A DNA stretch of 35,617 nucleotides. Source: Sphaerochaetaceae bacterium. GTDB taxonomy: Bacteria; Spirochaetota; Spirochaetia; Sphaerochaetales; Sphaerochaetaceae. The DNA lies in assembly GCA_028691695.1 (NCBI GenBank), contig JAQUYU010000004.1, forward strand, positions 13,343 through 48,959, given 5' to 3'. The translations under genes were made by a program, and so were the position numbers. Positions 9,428 to 19,106 of this stretch are shown piece after piece. The notes below the pieces were generated by a model, which worked only from the letters and a program-made list of their open reading frames with translations, was not told where the DNA came from and ran no database searches. How positions within the stretch are numbered: the first letter of the stretch is position 1; every line of letters starts with the position of its first letter.

Positions 9428-9901
9428 TCAGTTGATCTTGTCCATTATCGTATCGATAGCCCCTGAAGCAAACGAAGCAATGCTGGCTCCGAGCTTCTTG
9501 AAATCGATGCTCGAGATTGCCTTGCTGATGCTTTCGGCGCTGATGTTTATATCAAGCTCCTTGGCTGCATCCTTGACAAAGGAGGAAACCGCCTGTGCTC
9601 CATCGGAAGCCCCATCCTTGATTGTATCCCATACATCTGAATTCTTGAGCTCATCGATTATCTTCGAAATCTGCTCATCGGTAGCACCTGAAGCCTTCAG
9701 TTCTGTCTTGATATCAGCAACCATGTCAGTGATTTCTGCGGTGCTTGAAGCCATCTTGGCAGAGACATCACCGTTCTTGAAGCTCATCCCGAAGTACTTC
9801 TCGGAAGCATTCGGGAAAAGGAAATAAACCACCGCAAACATCACTGCGCACAGAATCAGCGCTCCAAGGAAACCTTTCATTACGCTTTTCTCTTTACCCA
9901 T
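9428..9901 (-). CDS. Small membrane-anchored helical protein of unknown function
   Basis: N-terminal TM (FLGALILCAVMFAVVYFLF) plus amphipathic helical region; RBS AGGAGG upstream; 10 bp from polA. Confidence 0.7.
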   Translation of the reverse strand: MGKEKSVMKGFLGALILCAVMFAVVYFLFPNASEKYFGMSFKNGDVSAKMASSTAEITDMVADIKTELKASGATDEQISKIIDELKNSDVWDTIKDGASDGAQAVSSFVKDAAKELDINISAESISKAISSIDFKKLGASIASFASGAIDTIMDKIN

Positions 9902-9934
9902 GGAAATCCTCCTGTCATGATAATACCATATAAA

Positions 9935-11149
9935 TCACTGCACGTGGAATACATGCTTTGAAAGCCTTGCAAATGCCTCTTGCACACGTGACAGAGGAAG
10001 CGCAAGATTCATCCTTATCGTGTGCTCTCCGCCGAACGGACGGCCATCCTGCCAGGCAACACCGACATCGCTGCCCGCCTTTAGAAGCTCATCAATTGTC
10101 TTTGAATGATCACGGCACCATGAAGAGCAGTCCAGGAACAGCATGTAAGTGCCTTGAGGCTTTGAAACCTCTATGCCTTCGTAATGAGACTTGATGTAAT
10201 CGAAGGCCCAGTTGATGTTGCCTGAAAGAACCTGGCAAAGCTCATCCACCCATTCATAGCCCTCGCTTCTGTATGCTCCGATGAGGGCATGCATTGAAAG
10301 CACATTCATATCGTTGTAGTGCGAGAGGCTCGATTCCTTGGCTACTCTGTCACGAAGCGCCGGATTGTATATGATCCTGTAGCTTCCGATCAGTCCAGCA
10401 AGGTTGAAAGTCTTCGATGGCGCATAGAGCGCTACCGTGTGGTTTCTTGCATAGTCGCTGACCATCTGAGTCGGTATGTGGGTATTGCCATTGAGGATGA
10501 TGTCGGACCAGATCTCATCTGAAACGATGTTGACCTGATGCTTCTCGAAGATCGCCATGGCCTTCTCAAGCTCCCACCTCTCCCAGACGCGCCCGCATGG
10601 GTTATGAGGAGAGCAGAACACAGCTGCATGGATCTTATTGTCGATGATCTTCTTTTCCATGTCCTCGAAGTCGATCCTCCAGATCCCCTTTGAATCAAGC
10701 TTCATCTGGTTATGGACGATATTGTATCCGTTGTTGCCAAGGGCATGGGTAAATCCTATATACGTCGGCCCCTGGAGAAGCACGTTGTCACCCTTGGAGC
10801 AGAACACGCCAAGCGCAGATACCACACCGCCAAGCACTCCGTTCTCGTAGCCGATGCATTCTTTCGAAAGGCCGGTTACTCCATGGCGCTTGCTCTGCCA
10901 TGCGATGATCTCATCGTAGTATTCATCTCTTGGAAGGAAATAGCCGAATGCAGGATGCTGGGTCCGTTCAATCACAGCTTGCTGGATAGTCGGAACAACT
11001 GGAAAGTTCATGTCGGCGACCCACATCGGGATCACATCGAATCCTTTCTCAGGCCTGCCTGGGGCAAAGCCATCTCTCATGCCCAAGGCATCTACTGCCA
11101 TGGCATCATTTCCTTTTCTGTCCAAAATGCTTGTGAAATCATACTTCAT
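9935..11149 (-). CDS. MalY/PatB-type PLP aminotransferase (cystathionine beta-lyase-like)
   Basis: VIPMWVADMNFPV, CSPHNPCGRVW, SDEIWSDI, APSKTFNLAGL motifs. ATG at 11149 has a GGAG RBS; ORF start is 11164. Confidence 0.9.
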   Translation of the reverse strand: MKYDFTSILDRKGNDAMAVDALGMRDGFAPGRPEKGFDVIPMWVADMNFPVVPTIQQAVIERTQHPAFGYFLPRDEYYDEIIAWQSKRHGVTGLSKECIGYENGVLGGVVSALGVFCSKGDNVLLQGPTYIGFTHALGNNGYNIVHNQMKLDSKGIWRIDFEDMEKKIIDNKIHAAVFCSPHNPCGRVWERWELEKAMAIFEKHQVNIVSDEIWSDIILNGNTHIPTQMVSDYARNHTVALYAPSKTFNLAGLIGSYRIIYNPALRDRVAKESSLSHYNDMNVLSMHALIGAYRSEGYEWVDELCQVLSGNINWAFDYIKSHYEGIEVSKPQGTYMLFLDCSSWCRDHSKTIDELLKAGSDVGVAWQDGRPFGGEHTIRMNLALPLSRVQEAFARLSKHVFHVQ

Positions 11150-11205
11150 GATAATTGTCTCCAAATATCAGCATGATACAGCTTTTCTGCGTTTATTGCA
11201 CCAGA

Positions 11206-11832
11206 TCATACAAGAGTCATCTGAAGAACAAGCGAGAAAGAACCTTCCTTGAGATTGTCGCTGTTTGGAATGAGCATGTTCATGTCATGCGTCTCAAGAG
11301 TGAAATCAGTCGGAAGCGTGAATGAAACGCCTAGCTTGATTACAGGGCCAAGGAAGAAATCCAAGGTCGTCCTTATATTGAAGTGGCTCTTGTTAAGAGC
11401 ATCGGTGAACGAAGCCGCCTCAATCGAATTTCCGTCAATCACAAGCGTGCCCTTCTTTCCATCATGCACATAGTCAACAACCGGGCCAAGGCAGATTCCA
11501 AGCCTTGCAGTTCCGAACAGGTCCTCAGAGATTCCAGCAACCAGCAGGCCGGAGAACTGAAGTCCATTGGATTCAGTGACGCCAAGCTCACCGGAGGCAT
11601 CAAGTTCCAGAAATAGCATCTTCGTCCTTAGCTCGACGCCGAAATTGATGTCCTTTGCCGTTATGTTCTTTATATCTGATAGTGAACTGAGGGCTCCGTC
11701 TCTGAAGGTGAAATTGAATCCGGCTGATAGGTCGAACCAGTTCCAGCTCTGATTTGAATTCCCATCATCCGCAGCATATGCACAGGAGCAGAGAATGCAA
11801 GCAATGATCAGAACAACAGCAAACTTCTTCAT
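11206..11832 (-). CDS. Secreted/outer-membrane beta-barrel-like protein (paralog of the next gene)
   Basis: Signal peptide MKKFAVVLIIACILCSCAYA, alternating beta-strand pattern, similarity to the 11980-12681 product (e.g. N[IV]R[TA]T[LV]DF[FL]LG...LP T[DN]). Confidence 0.7.
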   Translation of the reverse strand: MKKFAVVLIIACILCSCAYAADDGNSNQSWNWFDLSAGFNFTFRDGALSSLSDIKNITAKDINFGVELRTKMLFLELDASGELGVTESNGLQFSGLLVAGISEDLFGTARLGICLGPVVDYVHDGKKGTLVIDGNSIEAASFTDALNKSHFNIRTTLDFFLGPVIKLGVSFTLPTDFTLETHDMNMLIPNSDNLKEGSFSLVLQMTLV

Positions 11833-11852
11833 AAGTCAGGAACCGCCTTGAA

Positions 11853-11870
11853 AAGCAGAATAATCTGCTT
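11853..11870 (-). promoter_or_regulatory. Leader hairpin AAGCAGA-ATAA-TCTGCTT
   Basis: Perfect 7-bp stem with tetraloop, about 7 nt downstream of the predicted -10. Confidence 0.45.
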
Positions 11871-11877
11871 CCGTAAG

Positions 11878-11909
11878 AATATAACATTTCACTCTGAAAA
11901 AGGATACAG
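11878..11909 (-). promoter_or_regulatory. Putative promoter element CTGTATC-N16-TGTTATATT
   Basis: Same element and same spacing as upstream of the paralog at 12749-12780; TATATT as -10. Confidence 0.5.
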
Positions 11910-11918
11910 TTTTTATAT

Positions 11919-11955
11919 AAAAAAAAGACACCCCATCACAAGACAGGGCATCTTT
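11919..11955 (-). terminator. Rho-independent terminator for the 11980-12681 gene
   Basis: Minus strand AAAGATGCCCTGTC-TTGT-GATGGGGTGTCTTT: 14-bp stem with G-U pairs, followed by a U run. Confidence 0.8.
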
Positions 11956-11979
11956 GATCTTTCTGAAGGATTTGAAGTC

Positions 11980-12681
11980 CTAGATAAGATTGAATCCCAG
12001 GTAGATTCCAACCTGAGTCGCCTTCCAGTTGGTAGTAGCATCCTTGTAAGCGGCCTTCCATGCTTCACCATCGCTGATTGCAGCAATGCTGAGGTTGGTC
12101 GGAAGAACAGCATTCACGCCGAGCGTGATCGCATCGCCAAGAAGGAAGTCAACAGTGGCTCTTACGTTGATAGGAGCAGTAAGGGCCCAGTTTGCCATGT
12201 TACCGGCTCCGCCTTCCATGCTGGCAATCAGAGTCTGTCTCTTGGTATCTCCAACGGTCGAAGGTCCAATTATGAACTGCTGACCTTCTGGATTGGTAGG
12301 CTTGTATGCGAAGTCAAGTCCGGCTGTAACACCAAGACGGATGAAACCAAGAAGGTCAAATGAAAGACCTACGTTCCCGTAGCCTGAGTAATCGAACGTC
12401 TTGTAGAACTCTTTTGCACCAGATCCATTGGTGTTCATAAGAGCTCCGGCATCAATCTCGACGATTGCAAGACGAATCCTGAGTTCAGGTCCGAACTGGT
12501 AGTTGTCCAGCTTAAGGAAAGGAGAAGGATCTGTTCCAGCCTTGACTTCATCAATCATTTCCCCAAGTCCATAATTGTACTTTGCTACTGCGCCGATGAT
12601 GAGATCGAACGCGCCTCTTCCTGCAAACACTGCTGCTGGAATGAGCAGAGCAACCATTAAGACAATCAATGTTTTCTTCAT
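11980..12681 (-). CDS. Secreted/outer-membrane beta-barrel-like protein
   Basis: Signal peptide MKKTLIVLMVALLIPAAVFA; beta-rich; paralogous to 11206-11832. Confidence 0.7.
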   Translation of the reverse strand: MKKTLIVLMVALLIPAAVFAGRGAFDLIIGAVAKYNYGLGEMIDEVKAGTDPSPFLKLDNYQFGPELRIRLAIVEIDAGALMNTNGSGAKEFYKTFDYSGYGNVGLSFDLLGFIRLGVTAGLDFAYKPTNPEGQQFIIGPSTVGDTKRQTLIASMEGGAGNMANWALTAPINVRATVDFLLGDAITLGVNAVLPTNLSIAAISDGEAWKAAYKDATTNWKATQVGIYLGFNLI

Positions 12682-12697
12682 TTTCTATTTCTCCTTG

Positions 12698-12714
12698 TGA
12701 CGGCGAACCCGTCA
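12698..12714 (-). promoter_or_regulatory. Hairpin TGACGG-CGAAC-CCGTCA adjacent to the RBS
   Basis: Perfect 6-bp inverted repeat just upstream of the AAGGAG RBS. Confidence 0.4.
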
Positions 12715-12727
12715 TCAATTTGCAACA

Positions 12728-12743
12728 CGAAGCATACGCCTCG
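12728..12743 (-). promoter_or_regulatory. Leader hairpin CGAGGC-GTAT-GCTTCG
   Basis: 6-bp stem (one G-U) starting about 6 nt after the predicted -10. Confidence 0.35.
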
Positions 12744-12748
12744 CAATT

Positions 12749-12780
12749 AGTATAACAAGAGTCTTTTAAAAAAGATACAG
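12749..12780 (-). promoter_or_regulatory. Putative promoter element CTGTATC-N16-TGTTATACT
   Basis: Shared with 11878-11909 at identical spacing; TATACT as -10. Confidence 0.5.
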
Positions 12781-12943
12781 AAAAAAACTCAGAACTTATA
12801 GAATTTTCATACAGAACCAAAGAAAGCTGAGCTTTCTTGTGCAGCATCAATGACTATATCTTTTCTGCTTCTGAGGTTGATTTTTGGACCAGTTGGAAAT
12901 AGTATCAAGGCATGGCATGAAAGCATGCAGCCAGGAGGACATT

Positions 12944-14731
12944 ATGGAAGAGACAATCCGCTGGGATCTGAGCAACATCTACCCATCGATAGATTCAAAG
13001 CAGTACACAGCTGCTCTGGAGAATACAGCAAGAGACATCGAGGAATTCGAGAAAACTCTTAAGGGCTACAAGCCTGGAACGCTATCTGGAAAGGAATTCG
13101 AAGCCTTTGCAGTTCAGGTCATACGCCATTATGAAGCAATAATTGATTCATGTACCACCGCCAGTGCCTATGCATATGCATGCCTGACAGTAAACACCTC
13201 CGACAAGAAAGCAGTGACCGGAGTCAACAAAGCCGATGAGCTTTCAGTGAAGGCCGAGGGAGCAAGCGTCCTGTTTCACAAGTTCATAGCCGACAGCAAG
13301 GATGCTGTCCTTGCGCTTACAGCGAAAGGATGCGTGCTCGAAGAATACGGGTTTGTCCTGAAAGAGACCATCACCGAAGCGGCCCACATGATGAGCCCTG
13401 AGATGGAGAACCTGGCAAGCGACCTGAACAGAACCGGCTGCGATGCGTTCTCTAGGCTTCAGGAATCGATCTCATCAGTTGCAAGCGCCGAGATCGGTGG
13501 CGAAATGAAGACTGTGATCCAGCTTAGGACCATGGCCACTGATCCTGACCGTGCGGTGCGAAAGAAGGCATACGATGCCGAGGTTTCAATCTGGAAAGAG
13601 CATGAGGTCGCATTTGCAGCAGCGCTCAACGGCGTGAAAGGCAGCTGCCTGACCCTTGAGAAGAGGCGTCTCTGGAACGACCCGCTCGAACATGCAGCGT
13701 TCCTTTCAAGGGTGAACATGAAGGTCATCGACGCCCTCACAGGGACGATTGAGAAGAATTTCCCTACATTCAGACGCTATCTTCATCTAAAGGCCAAGGC
13801 ACTTGGGATCAAGCAGCTTGCCTACTGGGACCTGTTCGCTCCGATCGGCGAATCGGCAAGGAAGTGGACTTACGAAGAAGCTCAGAAGTTCATCGTCGAG
13901 CAATACACCGCTTTCAACCCCAAGCAGGGAGCATTTGTCCAGAATGCATTCGACAAGCATTGGATCGACCCATTCCCAAGAGCTGGAAAGACCGGTGGAG
14001 CCTATGATACCTACATGCCTGATGTAAAGGAATCAAGGGTATTCGCAAACTTCAACTACGATTATGACGGAGTGTTCACCCTGTCACATGAACTTGGACA
14101 TGCCTGGCACGACAGGATAGTAAGCACAAGACCGGCATTGCTTCGCGCCTACCCGATGACTCTTGCCGAGACTGCCTCGATCTTCGGAGAGTTCACGGTA
14201 TTCAAGGGCGCTGTTGCCGAGGCCAGCGACTGCGAGAAGGCAATCCTGATTGAGAACTACCTTTCAAGCGCCACACAGACATGTGTTGACATCCTGGCAA
14301 GGTTCTACTTCGAGCGCAATCTGTTCGAAGAACGGGCAAAGGGAGAGCTTGTTCCATCCGAGCTGTGTGAAATGATGGTTGCCGCCCAGAAGAAGGCATA
14401 TGGAGACGGACTTGATCCAGATACGATCCATCCGTACATGTGGGCTGTGAAAGGCCATTACTACAACGCAGGATACTCGTTCTACAACTATCCGTACGCA
14501 TTCGGGCAGCTGTTCGGCCTAGGGCTTTTCAAAGAAGCCCAGAAGAACGGAAGCAGCCATCCATTCTGCGAGGATCTAAACAGAATGCTGTCCATCACCG
14601 GACAGTACGATGCGATGACAGTCGCCGCAACAGGCGGGTGTGACATCCAGAGCCCGGAGTTCTGGCAGGAAGGCCTTGATATCATAGCTGACTACACCGA
14701 CCAGTTCGAAGAGCTCGTTGCAAAGAAGTGA
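12944..14731 (+). CDS. pepF: M3-family oligoendopeptidase F
   Basis: HELGHAWH zinc motif, FANFNYDYDGVFTLSHELGHAWH, C-terminal YNYPYAFGQLFGLGLF; ATG at 12944 after AGGAGG RBS. Confidence 0.92.
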   Translation: MEETIRWDLSNIYPSIDSKQYTAALENTARDIEEFEKTLKGYKPGTLSGKEFEAFAVQVIRHYEAIIDSCTTASAYAYACLTVNTSDKKAVTGVNKADELSVKAEGASVLFHKFIADSKDAVLALTAKGCVLEEYGFVLKETITEAAHMMSPEMENLASDLNRTGCDAFSRLQESISSVASAEIGGEMKTVIQLRTMATDPDRAVRKKAYDAEVSIWKEHEVAFAAALNGVKGSCLTLEKRRLWNDPLEHAAFLSRVNMKVIDALTGTIEKNFPTFRRYLHLKAKALGIKQLAYWDLFAPIGESARKWTYEEAQKFIVEQYTAFNPKQGAFVQNAFDKHWIDPFPRAGKTGGAYDTYMPDVKESRVFANFNYDYDGVFTLSHELGHAWHDRIVSTRPALLRAYPMTLAETASIFGEFTVFKGAVAEASDCEKAILIENYLSSATQTCVDILARFYFERNLFEERAKGELVPSELCEMMVAAQKKAYGDGLDPDTIHPYMWAVKGHYYNAGYSFYNYPYAFGQLFGLGLFKEAQKNGSSHPFCEDLNRMLSITGQYDAMTVAATGGCDIQSPEFWQEGLDIIADYTDQFEELVAKK

Positions 14732-15840
14732 AGATGAGAATCAGAATCACAGACCTGGTTCAGAAAGGACAGGGAATAGGACGCTGCGAGGACGGAAGAG
14801 TGATCTTCGTCTCGGGCGCCCTTCCCGGAGAGCTTGTAGATGTCCAGGTGACCAGGGAGAAGAAGGACTTCCTGATGGGAAATGCCGTTTCGGTGATCGA
14901 AAGCTCGCCGGACCGGACAGTCCCCGTCTGCCCGCTGTACGGAATCTGCGGAGGCTGCAACCTGATGCACCTCAGATACGAGGCGCAGCTTTCAGCGAAG
15001 AAGAAGTTATTCCTGGACACGCTGCACCAATTCCATGCGCTTGACAAGTCCCCGTCCTTCCAGATGGAGGCGCCGGCATCAGGCAAGAGCCTAGGCTACA
15101 GAACCAGAGTCCGATTCGAGATCAAGGACTCAAGCGCCGGTTTCTTCCGATCAGGAAGCAATGAATTCGTCGCTGTTCAGTCCTGCCCTGTGCTTGATCC
15201 CGAGATTAATGCCTTGCTCGTTCATCCTGAGAAGCTGGCTGCAGTGGCCAATGGAGGAGAAGCAGCAGTATGCATGAGTTCAAACGGTCCTCTTTTAGGA
15301 CGTGAAAACGGATTTGCGACCATCATGGGCAAGACGCTGCCTGTTTCAAACAGCGTGTTCTTTCAGTCAAACCTCTCTCTGCTGCCTGAGATGATTGATT
15401 ACATAGTCTCTCTCGTTCAAGGAGAGAACGTCATGGATCTGTTCTCTGGAATCGGAACGTTCTCTGCTTTCCTTGAGGACCATCACAAGGTCATCGCCGT
15501 TGAAAGGGATCCCCATTGCCTGGCTCTTGCCAGAATGCATCTGAAATCAACTGAGTTCTTCACAAGAAGCGTGGAGGATTTCAAGTTCACCAAGTGGGCT
15601 CAGACCATCATCGTCGACCCGCCTAGGACAGGACTTGACAAAAAAGTGCCTGCCCAGCTAGGAAAGCTCGGCGCAAGTCGTATAATATATGCAAGCTGCG
15701 ACAGCGTAACGTTCGCACGCGATGCCGCTTTGTTCAGCGAGCTGGGCTATGCCCTGACAAGCTCAAGGATATTTGATTTTTACCCGCAGACATCCCACAT
15801 GGAGTCTGTGAACGTTCTTGACAGGAGGACTGGGAAATGA
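14728..15840 (+). CDS. TrmA/RlmC/RlmD-family RNA (uracil-5-)-methyltransferase
   Basis: TRAM-like N-terminus, Cys cluster CPLYGICGGC, LFSGIGTFS, VDPPRTGLDK, YASCDSVTFARD. GTG start (GTGA overlap with pepF) or ATG at 14734. Confidence 0.88.
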   Translation: MKMRIRITDLVQKGQGIGRCEDGRVIFVSGALPGELVDVQVTREKKDFLMGNAVSVIESSPDRTVPVCPLYGICGGCNLMHLRYEAQLSAKKKLFLDTLHQFHALDKSPSFQMEAPASGKSLGYRTRVRFEIKDSSAGFFRSGSNEFVAVQSCPVLDPEINALLVHPEKLAAVANGGEAAVCMSSNGPLLGRENGFATIMGKTLPVSNSVFFQSNLSLLPEMIDYIVSLVQGENVMDLFSGIGTFSAFLEDHHKVIAVERDPHCLALARMHLKSTEFFTRSVEDFKFTKWAQTIIVDPPRTGLDKKVPAQLGKLGASRIIYASCDSVTFARDAALFSELGYALTSSRIFDFYPQTSHMESVNVLDRRTGK

Positions 15841-17744
15841 AAGACGGATTCATCAAGGTGGCTGCAGCCACTCCTTCGATAAGGGTGGCAGACTGCGTTT
15901 ACAACACATCCAAGATCCTTGAGCTCATCAAGAAAGCCCAGAGCGAAGACGTGAAGCTGCTTGTGCTTCCTGAGCTCTGCGTCACAGGCTACACCTGCGG
16001 CGACCTGTTCTTCCAGCAGGCGCTGATTGAAAGCTCAAGAGAAGCTGTAGGCAAGATTGTCGAAAGCGTTCCGAAGGATCTCATCGTGATATTCGGCTGC
16101 CCTGTGGAATTCCGCGGCAAGCTGTTCAACTGCGCCTGCGTTGCAAACGATGGCAGGATCCTCGGGCTGGTGCCCAAGGTCAACATCCCGAACTATCAGG
16201 AATTCTACGAATGCCGCTGGTTCACCCCTGCCCTGAGCCAGCCTCAGAAGATCAGCTTCGCGGGATACGATACCGTACTGTTCAACAAGCTCATCTTCGC
16301 ATGCAATCAGATTCCGCTGTTCAGGCTCTCGGTCGAAATATGCGAAGATATCTGGGTTCCGAATCCGCCTAGCGTATCTCATGTGGTAAATGGAGCCACT
16401 GTCATAGCAAACCTTTCCGCAAGCGATGAGTTTGCAGGCAAGTCCGCATACCGCTCAAGTCTCATTTGCGGGCAGAGCGCAAGGCTCATCTGCTCTTACA
16501 TCTATGCAGATGCCGGTGAAGGAGAATCAACATCCGATCTGGTGTTCGTAGGTCACAACATGATCTGCGAGGATGGCGAGTTTCTCGCCCAGCACAGGGA
16601 ATCCGAGGATAGCCTCCTGATCTCTGAGATCGATGTCAAGAAAATTGACCATGAGCGCAAGCTAAGGAACACTTTCGGCTGTGCAGACGACCCGACGTAC
16701 ATCTATGTCCCGTTCGACATGGATCTGGAGCAGACCGTTCTTACCAGGAAATTCGAGAAGTTCCCATTCGTTCCGGAGAAGGACTCCCAGCTCTATTCGC
16801 GCTGCAACAACATCATCAGGCTTCAAGCCCTGGCACTAAAGAGACGGTTCATCCATACCGGCTCCAAGACAGCCGTGATCGGGCTTTCAGGCGGTCTGGA
16901 CTCGACCCTTGCGCTTCTGGTGACAGTCAAGTCATTCGAAATGCTTTCAAAGAACCGCAAGGACATCATTGCTGTTACCATGCCATGCTTCGGGACAACG
17001 TCGCGGACCCGTTCCAATGCTGAGAAGCTTGCCCAGGCCTATGGCTGCACACTCAGGGTGATCGACATCAAGGATGCAGTGGACCAGCACTTCTCTGACA
17101 TCGGACATGACCCAGAGGTACACAACGTAGTATATGAGAACTCGCAGGCTCGCGAAAGGACTCAGATCCTTATGGATATTGCAAACGAACTCAACGGTCT
17201 GGTCATAGGAACGGGAGATCTTTCAGAGCTTGCTCTAGGATGGGCAACCTTCAACGGCGATCACATGTCCAACTATGCAGTCAACGCCGGAGTTCCAAAG
17301 ACCCTTGTAAGGGCGCTTGTGACGGTGATTGCCGACAATAGCTCTGGAGAACTCGCTGAGGTGCTGCATGACATTGTGGACACCCCTGTGAGTCCTGAGC
17401 TTCTTCCATCCGATCCGAACGGCAGGATAACCCAGAACACAGAGAATATCGTGGGGCCGTATGAGCTTCACGACTTCTTCCTCTACCATATGCTCAGATG
17501 GGGTCATGCGCCTTCAAAGATCTTCAGAATGGCCTGCTATGCATTCCAGGACACATATGCTCCAGAAATAATTGAAAAATGGCTTAGAATCTTCTATCGC
17601 AGGTTCTTCACCCAGCAGTTCAAGCGTTCATGCATGCCTGACGGACCTAAGGTAGGATCTGTTGCTCTTTCTCCACGAGGGGACCTGAGAATGCCGTCCG
17701 ATGCCTGCATGGCAATATGGATGGATGATCTGGAAGAAGTCTGA
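15837..17744 (+). CDS. nadE: Glutamine-dependent NAD+ synthase
   Basis: N-terminal nitrilase domain ([33 protein letters not shown]) and C-terminal synthetase ([38 protein letters not shown]). Confidence 0.95.
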   Translation: MKDGFIKVAAATPSIRVADCVYNTSKILELIKKAQSEDVKLLVLPELCVTGYTCGDLFFQQALIESSREAVGKIVESVPKDLIVIFGCPVEFRGKLFNCACVANDGRILGLVPKVNIPNYQEFYECRWFTPALSQPQKISFAGYDTVLFNKLIFACNQIPLFRLSVEICEDIWVPNPPSVSHVVNGATVIANLSASDEFAGKSAYRSSLICGQSARLICSYIYADAGEGESTSDLVFVGHNMICEDGEFLAQHRESEDSLLISEIDVKKIDHERKLRNTFGCADDPTYIYVPFDMDLEQTVLTRKFEKFPFVPEKDSQLYSRCNNIIRLQALALKRRFIHTGSKTAVIGLSGGLDSTLALLVTVKSFEMLSKNRKDIIAVTMPCFGTTSRTRSNAEKLAQAYGCTLRVIDIKDAVDQHFSDIGHDPEVHNVVYENSQARERTQILMDIANELNGLVIGTGDLSELALGWATFNGDHMSNYAVNAGVPKTLVRALVTVIADNSSGELAEVLHDIVDTPVSPELLPSDPNGRITQNTENIVGPYELHDFFLYHMLRWGHAPSKIFRMACYAFQDTYAPEIIEKWLRIFYRRFFTQQFKRSCMPDGPKVGSVALSPRGDLRMPSDACMAIWMDDLEEV

Positions 17745-19106
17745 TCAGATATCCAGATTGTACTCTGCAATCTTAGAAATAAGGGTTCGCCGGGTTATGC
17801 CAAGCTCTGAAGCAGCCTTCGTCCGGTTGCCTTCCCATCGGTGAAGTGCATTGATGATGGACTCTTTCTCAATTTCCTTGAGGCTTTTCTGAGGAGGAAG
17901 CTTTGAAGGAACCATCATTGCATCAGGTGCCTGCTCTGTGCCGGGGCGTGATACGCTGCCTCTGAGATCCAGGCAGTCTTCGTTGATCAGGTTTGAATCA
18001 GCAAAGATCACAGCCCGCTCGAGAATGTTCTCAAGCTCTCTGACATTGCCATAGAAGCTATGGTTCTTGAGCATGTTCATTGCCTCGACGGTGAATCCAT
18101 CGATATGCCGCCCCATCTCCTTGTTGAGCCTTGAGAGGATCTGAGCCGAAAGCGGCTCGATGTCCATGGGCCTTGCCCGAAGCGGCGGTATGATTATCCT
18201 CACAACATTTAGCCTATAGAACAGATCTTCACGGAAATCACCATTGCGAACCATCTCTTCGAGGTTCTTGTTGGTTGCGCAGATTATCCTTGCATTGATC
18301 GGAATCTGAACAGTGCCTCCGAGCCTGGTGATCTTGCGGTCCTGGAGAACTCTGAGGATCTTCACCTGCAGAGGACGAGGCATATCGCCAATCTCATCGA
18401 GAAACAGCGTTCCGCCGCTTGCAAGCTCGAACATTCCTACCTTGCGTGCAATGGCACCGGTGAAAGCGCCTTTCTCATGCCCGAACAGTTCGCTTTCAAG
18501 CAGGTTCTCAGGCACTCCGCCGATATTGATCGCCACGAACGGGCCGCCTGATACAAGCGAATGGCCGTGGATGCTTCTGGCGACTACTTCCTTTCCAGTG
18601 CCGCTCTCACCAGTGATGAGAACATTCGCATTGCTCTGCGAAACTTTGGAAATGACATCCCTGATCTGCATTATCTCCGGAGAAATCCCTGTAAGCATGT
18701 CTGCTGGGACATTCTTCAGCTCAGTGCTCTGGACCATCCTTGCCAGGTCACGGGCCTTCACAAGGGTCGAGATCCGAAGGATCAGCTCCTCGGGGTTGAA
18801 AGGTTTGACCAGATAGTCCTGCGCCCCTTCCTTGAGAGCCTCGACGGCATCGGATATCTCGCCATGAGCGGAAATCATTATAGCCGGCATTGAAAGCCCA
18901 TTGAGCCTCATCCATTTGAGCAGCTCGATTCCATCAATTCCCGGCATCTTGAGATCAATCACGCAGATGTCATAGGGACTGTCGCAGAGCATCCGCTGTG
19001 CCGAAAGTCCATTCTCGGCGCCATCGCACTCCATGCCCTCGACCTTGAGGTATCTTGCAAGCACATTTCTGATGTTATCTTCATCGTCTACAATAAGAAC
19101 TCTCAT
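17745..19106 (-). CDS. NtrC-type sigma-54-dependent response regulator
   Basis: Receiver domain (VDDED, DLKMPGIDG, VKPFNPEE), AAA+ (GESGTGKE, GAFTGA, GTLFLDEIGD), Fis-type HTH (RTKAASELGITRRTL). Confidence 0.95.
   Translation of the reverse strand: MRVLIVDDEDNIRNVLARYLKVEGMECDGAENGLSAQRMLCDSPYDICVIDLKMPGIDGIELLKWMRLNGLSMPAIMISAHGEISDAVEALKEGAQDYLVKPFNPEELILRISTLVKARDLARMVQSTELKNVPADMLTGISPEIMQIRDVISKVSQSNANVLITGESGTGKEVVARSIHGHSLVSGGPFVAINIGGVPENLLESELFGHEKGAFTGAIARKVGMFELASGGTLFLDEIGDMPRPLQVKILRVLQDRKITRLGGTVQIPINARIICATNKNLEEMVRNGDFREDLFYRLNVVRIIIPPLRARPMDIEPLSAQILSRLNKEMGRHIDGFTVEAMNMLKNHSFYGNVRELENILERAVIFADSNLINEDCLDLRGSVSRPGTEQAPDAMMVPSKLPPQKSLKEIEKESIINALHRWEGNRTKAASELGITRRTLISKIAEYNLDI

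Noticed and set aside
9935-11149. Divergent or novel PLP enzyme
   Set aside because: All expected MalY/PatB motifs are present; ordinary member.
12884-12943. Upstream start for pepF at 12884
   Set aside because: ATG at 12944 has a strong AGGAGG RBS and gives the expected N-terminus.
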